From Opitutales bacterium (GTDB lineage Bacteria; Verrucomicrobiota; Verrucomicrobiia; Opitutales; Seribacteraceae): a DNA stretch of 42,917 nt. Made by a program: the position numbers and the translations under genes. The notes beneath the pieces are model-generated. The model searched no databases and was not told the DNA's origin. It saw only the letters and a list, made by a program, of their open reading frames with translations. The stretch is taken from assembly GCA_029252505.1 (NCBI GenBank), contig JAQXBH010000109.1, forward strand, positions 1 to 42,917, in the 5' to 3' direction. Below, in pieces: positions 39,301 through 42,917 of this stretch. The number at the start of each line of letters is the position of its first letter. The first letter of the stretch is position 1.

Positions 39301-42300
39301 ATCGCGTTTGTCGGATTGGAAAATGGGAAAATTAAGAGTTATGATCTTTTTAGTGGGCAAAAAATCGATGAGATTGGCTTAGGTCAAACCATCGAAGATC
39401 TCGGAATGAATGGGGATTCGCTCTATGCCCTCGAGAATGTTCAACGACAAAGAAGCCGATTACATTCTGTTCCTACATTCAACGGCCGTTTTAAAGACGA
39501 TGATGGTCCATTTCTTCCCCGCAACTCAGTAGATACTCCAGGACATCGTCAATGGGGACTTAAAAACGGATTAGGACGAAGACTTTTTGTTGGAGACGAC
39601 TTTGCCTACGTAACCGACTTAATGGGTTTCAACCGTATAGATCTTTCAGATCCTACAGTTCCAGTTCGAGCGGAAAGAACCAAAACACCTTCACGCGGTT
39701 GGCGTCAGACAGTTTCCAATGGGTCTGGTCTAGCTATTGTTCTTGAACATCGAAACAGCCCTAAATTTGCGAAAGCTGATCCAAGTATTTATACAGTTCA
39801 AAATAATGGAGATTTTTTACGAGCGGGTGGATATATGAAAAACTTTGAAACTCGTTTCCCCACTCCCGGCAATGCAGGTGCGGTCTCGATCTACAACGGG
39901 CTTGCCTATGTCGCTGACGGAACCAAAGGTCTACAGGTCGTCAATTACCGGGCGTATGACATTAATGGAGTCAAGCCTACCCTGTCAGTCACCTTAAATG
40001 ATATGAACGGAACGGTGGAAGAAGCAAAACTCCTTACACTACGAGCTTTCGTTCAGGATGACATCCAGGTTAAAAATGTGGACTTCTTTGTAGACGGTGA
40101 AAAAGTTTTCGTCGATGGAGGCTACCCATTTGCACATACCCTCGAAGTTCCTCTTCGCAAAGATCAGGCAACCCTTCGTCTCCGCGTGATTGCCAGAGAT
40201 ACAGGAGGAAATGAAGCCTACTGGCCCGGTCCTGGTGCAAGTAATGAACATACCCTAACTATTGCCGACGATTTGGTGCCTCCCCAAGTAGTGACTTATT
40301 TTCCCCGGGAAAACTCAACCGTTTTACCGGGAGAAACAGTAGTCGCAGTTTTTAATGAGCGCATGGCACCCGACTCGATCCATGTACGGTCAATTAGGTT
40401 GGATCGTCTTAATGACAATAATACATCGACTCCAATTGAACTTGCTTCCGTTGTGTACGACGATGCGACTCAATCCGCCTACGCCACCCTTCCCGCAACT
40501 CTTCCTCCTGCAAAATATCAATTGTATGTGAACGAACTCGCAACCGATTTACCTACTAATGCCCTCAAAACTCCGGCTCCTGTTCGTAACTTATTTGGTC
40601 CCAGTGAAATTCATGGCAAGTTTTGGTTCGATCGAAATCATAACACGGTGCAAGACACAGGAGAAGAAATTCTTAAAGAATGGACTGCATTTCTTGACTA
40701 TAATAACAATGGTGAACTCGATACCGGTGAGCCTAATGCCACTTCTGACCAAGCAGGGAACTACTCCTTTACGAATCTCTACCCTGGTGGATACTCCGTT
40801 TCGGAGGTATTGCCACACGGTTGGACTCAAACATTCCCGAAAGGACAAAACCTTGGTGCAACAGAACAATTTACAAATGTGGGCTGGATCAGTGAGAGTG
40901 ATCAATCTGCAAATCAGACTTTTGCAGTTGATACCCTTGGAAACGGATGGACTGCCGGTATTGTTCCCGACGGAAATTTCTCCATTGGTTCAACCAATTT
41001 TGATGGTAATGGTACCGCCGGACAACTTTTTATAGCGAGGGTAGCCCCCACCGGATTAGTGAACAAGGTTGTCACATTAGGAAATCCCGACATTAATAAT
41101 ACAGGTCTCTCTCCCAACCTCATTATCAAGCCGGATAATGATGCAGGTATTTGGTTAACCGGATCTTTTTCGGGTAATGGACTTTCTATTCCAGGAACTG
41201 TTTTAGATGCAAATAACACCACTGCTTTTGCAACCCGTTTTGATCAGGACTTCAATGCAAGCCTCACTACCGTTTTAACAAATTCTACTATTTTTGACCT
41301 TTCTCCTGATCCCGATGGACGAGTCGCAATTGCCGGGACATTTACTGGTTCAACAACGATGGGAACTACTACACTCACTTCCAGTGGGGGAACGGATGCA
41401 TTTATTGCCAAAATTGCTTCCACAGGAAAAATTGCTTGGGCAAAATCACTTGGGGGCAGTCAATGGGAATCGGTTCAATCTATCTCAACCGATGTAAATG
41501 GGAGTCTATGGATAGCGGGCGATTCGAATTCATCCAATTTTACAGCCAATACAACAAACCTTGACCTGTCTGGAAATGCTGGTGGCTACCTTGCTATGTA
41601 CAATCAATCAGGCTCAAACTTATGGGCGATTGATCCAATTGGTCAAGTTAGCTTACTCAATGATGGTTCTGCCGCATGGTTCCTTGATCAAAATGGTTCA
41701 ACCTTCCTCATTAAGAAAGTATCCGCGAGCGGTACGATTACTTCAATTACATCCATTACTGGTTCTATTGTAACCGATCTGCTTTCCACGACTGATGGAG
41801 GCGTCAATGTATCACTCTCCACCACCTCAGGAACAATTAGTGTCAATGGAGTAAATGTCTCTGCAAGCACAGGCAACAGTGGACTGCTATTGAAACTAAA
41901 AAGTAATGGTGACTTAGCGTGGTCTATCCCACTCTCTACGAATGGCTCCGATTCAATAACTCAACTTGCCCGTGGTTCATCACCTGACACTTGGGCAATG
42001 GGTACTGTGGGCACAACCAATCAATCACTTACCTATGGCACAAAGACCATTGACTTAAATTCTTCTACCGGAGTTCTCTTAAAAATCGATCCGATCGGAG
42101 AGGTTACTTCCATATGGGCAATTCCTGTGGTGGGTAATCTCTATGTAGATGTGAACGATAATGTCTGGGTAACCGGAAATAATAGCGGAGATCCGGGACA
42201 AACGAGGTCGATTACAATTGGTGCCCTGCCCCTTCAAACAGAATCGGCAAAGGGTAATTACATCGGACGAATTGGTCGTGCGGGTTCGGAATCCCATACC

Positions 42301-42917
42301 ATTCAACTTGGCTCTGGTGAAATCCAACAAAATAAAAACTTTGGAAATTCCCTACCGCTCATCGAAAACAGAAAAGCGATCTGTGTGGGAGGACCCAATG
42401 AAGATGCTTCACGCTCGGTGGTTACTGACTCAGCAGGTAATGCGTACTATGCCGGTGATTTCACAGGCCATACAGAATTTGGTGGTCGCAAGCTTAAGAG
42501 CGACGGGCAAAACGATGCCATGTTTGTTAAGTTTCTCCCCAATGGAAAAATTGACTGGGCTAAAAACTTTGGTGGAGATGGCGACGATCTTGGCCATGCA
42601 ATCTTTGCAGATGATAACGGTACCCTCTTTGCCTCAGGCACTTTTCAGGGAACCGCCAAGTTCGGGGACTTTACCTTAGTATCGGCGGGCATGCGCGATA
42701 TTTTTGTTCTCCGTCTGGATGATAATGGTACTCCAACCCATGCCTTCCGGGCAGGCGGCCCACGGGATGATGATGCATTTTCTTTGGTCGCAGATTCCAA
42801 TAACTCCGTTTATGTCGGCGGTGCAATTGAACAAACCGCTGATTTTGGTGCTTACCAACTCACCAGTCAGGGAAATCGAGATGCCTACCTCCAAAAATTA
42901 GACTACAACCTGTCGGC
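36373..42917 (+). CDS. Giant modular secreted protein, truncated by the window edge (not in the supplied ORF track)
   Basis: Continuous frame from ATG 36373 (checked at 38881, 40741, 42301 and 42841) with no stop seen. Signal peptide; dockerin-like GDMNGDGIVNLVDTIKMVNHI and DINGDGLVNSFDVESSLEFVF; Ig-like segment; DTDGDGIPDGFEILNGTDP; SdrD-B-like GKFWFDRNHNTVQDTGEE; SBBP-type repeats. Confidence 0.93.
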   Translation, partial: MRLYVLTILYFITIFKSFSNNQRIVGDMNGDGIVNLVDTIKMVNHIHGTGFTTELETLKWQADINGDGLVNSFDVESSLEFVFKRESIKSLPFAGIINTFPYAGEGDISLTREFVIHFNMPLAQGTVLTNEAFFAYSGDSLQVTSARLSSDRMKATLFLNGFRWPSNSTVTVTLNGGGLTDFIGRGIDVDGDGVEGGIKTWTFSTLGVEASDPSTIVEGQVFDSDNSNGEKPLHGVLITVVGNEEAMSVLTDSNGSFQLSSAPIGRFFVMVDGRLVGAPNGETLSQGSWKDRDYYTFVGKAWEAVPGKTVKATKYGKFAENGTYIADSRDGKIFLPLVKKGALKPVDATKKTSISFASGYLDGNDSNLMSMLAATSITIPPGSLQSDDGTTGGSVGMAPVAPDRLPEPLPESLKMPLVITIQTDGPSNFDIPVPARFPNVDNLPPGAKSALWSFDHDTGVWEISGPMTVSADGKFLETDPGVGIRQPGWHGSSPGAQVFGKAVTTGPSITKPKKGACGLSHASMSITEGDFTNLGRLSEGIEETIFGQNESDLSFTKDVLGAGNRFGNTQNAGGSDWNQFRTHAEKDAKLHATISRTVSTLLGSEDFWTTFSTTASTIRDNAIIASKNSSAQTKINSAHQVFLSDLNRAKAKISSQISKWENYSVSLSALIGQTTGISGHAVLQTDRTLIAKEISSTLKAYRSIPGGNSRLDKQLKKFAQSWQKFLQATLNGNLHLYKGESFVFLKRIGSEAEETRVPPIAAQRIRVGTGGSYDAIVRPNSWYEAWMLEPTTLVIGSTTFISPRNGGNGPVPPIPLCHDDKPDSDFDYLSDRGERIVGTNKSQPDTDGDGIPDGFEILNGTDPSGGNPVFTGILATIAPTRGFSDFVTTGNDLAILGNGPSGVDIFDIGSGVRPIKQSTFNTPGSVRKAALSENYLVIADGKAGLTVLDLTSIESPSQVWNIPQESPANAVAVAGKIAFVGLENGKIKSYDLFSGQKIDEIGLGQTIEDLGMNGDSLYALENVQRQRSRLHSVPTFNGRFKDDDGPFLPRNSVDTPGHRQWGLKNGLGRRLFVGDDFAYVTDLMGFNRIDLSDPTVPVRAERTKTPSRGWRQTVSNGSGLAIVLEHRNSPKFAKADPSIYTVQNNGDFLRAGGYMKNFETRFPTPGNAGAVSIYNGLAYVADGTKGLQVVNYRAYDINGVKPTLSVTLNDMNGTVEEAKLLTLRAFVQDDIQVKNVDFFVDGEKVFVDGGYPFAHTLEVPLRKDQATLRLRVIARDTGGNEAYWPGPGASNEHTLTIADDLVPPQVVTYFPRENSTVLPGETVVAVFNERMAPDSIHVRSIRLDRLNDNNTSTPIELASVVYDDATQSAYATLPATLPPAKYQLYVNELATDLPTNALKTPAPVRNLFGPSEIHGKFWFDRNHNTVQDTGEEILKEWTAFLDYNNNGELDTGEPNATSDQAGNYSFTNLYPGGYSVSEVLPHGWTQTFPKGQNLGATEQFTNVGWISESDQSANQTFAVDTLGNGWTAGIVPDGNFSIGSTNFDGNGTAGQLFIARVAPTGLVNKVVTLGNPDINNTGLSPNLIIKPDNDAGIWLTGSFSGNGLSIPGTVLDANNTTAFATRFDQDFNASLTTVLTNSTIFDLSPDPDGRVAIAGTFTGSTTMGTTTLTSSGGTDAFIAKIASTGKIAWAKSLGGSQWESVQSISTDVNGSLWIAGDSNSSNFTANTTNLDLSGNAGGYLAMYNQSGSNLWAIDPIGQVSLLNDGSAAWFLDQNGSTFLIKKVSASGTITSITSITGSIVTDLLSTTDGGVNVSLSTTSGTISVNGVNVSASTGNSGLLLKLKSNGDLAWSIPLSTNGSDSITQLARGSSPDTWAMGTVGTTNQSLTYGTKTIDLNSSTGVLLKIDPIGEVTSIWAIPVVGNLYVDVNDNVWVTGNNSGDPGQTRSITIGALPLQTESAKGNYIGRIGRAGSESHTIQLGSGEIQQNKNFGNSLPLIENRKAICVGGPNEDASRSVVTDSAGNAYYAGDFTGHTEFGGRKLKSDGQNDAMFVKFLPNGKIDWAKNFGGDGDDLGHAIFADDNGTLFASGTFQGTAKFGDFTLVSAGMRDIFVLRLDDNGTPTHAFRAGGPRDDDAFSLVADSNNSVYVGGAIEQTADFGAYQLTSQGNRDAYLQKLDYNLS

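Noticed and set aside
37341-42901. Short ORFs on both strands inside the giant protein region (e.g. 40559-41035, 42218-42679)
   Set aside because: Out-of-frame artefacts; the frame from 36373 carries coherent domains throughout.
1-42917. CRISPR array, tRNA/rRNA, transposase or prophage
   Set aside because: No regular spaced repeats, tRNA-like folds, transposase or phage proteins recognised.

Overview
AT-rich bacterial window whose gene families (PSD1/DUF1549-DUF1553 cytochromes, DUF1501 Tat proteins, sulfatase remnants, Tat-exported Gfo/Idh/MocA) suggest a Verrucomicrobia/Planctomycetes-type genome; this taxonomy is inferred. From left to right it contains: a GNAT acetyltransferase; two translationally coupled amidohydrolase-like genes; a DUF1501 + PSD1 pair followed on the minus strand by a decayed sulfatase pseudogene; an RRM RNA-binding protein gene with a decayed tandem copy and a duplicated terminator; a lone flagellin; glutamate dehydrogenase + aldehyde dehydrogenase; a five-gene minus-strand run (giant PSD1/WD40 protein, DUF1501, TolC-like, HlyD/MacA-like, MacB); PhzF; Gfo/Idh/MocA; an ECF sigma / putative anti-sigma / DUF3106-Spy-like trio; an FAD oxidoreductase; a vanadium-haloperoxidase-like PAP2 protein; and a giant modular secreted protein (at least 2181 aa) that runs off the right edge and is absent from the supplied ORF track because it has no stop in the window. 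The best leads are this edge-truncated protein (N-terminal dockerin-like repeats; SBBP-type repeats apparently nested inside an SdrD-B-like domain), the putative PSD1-DUF1501-TolC-MacA-MacB operon, and two pseudogenes not marked as such. No CRISPR, tRNA, rRNA or intact transposon was recognised. All calls are by eye; no searches were run.
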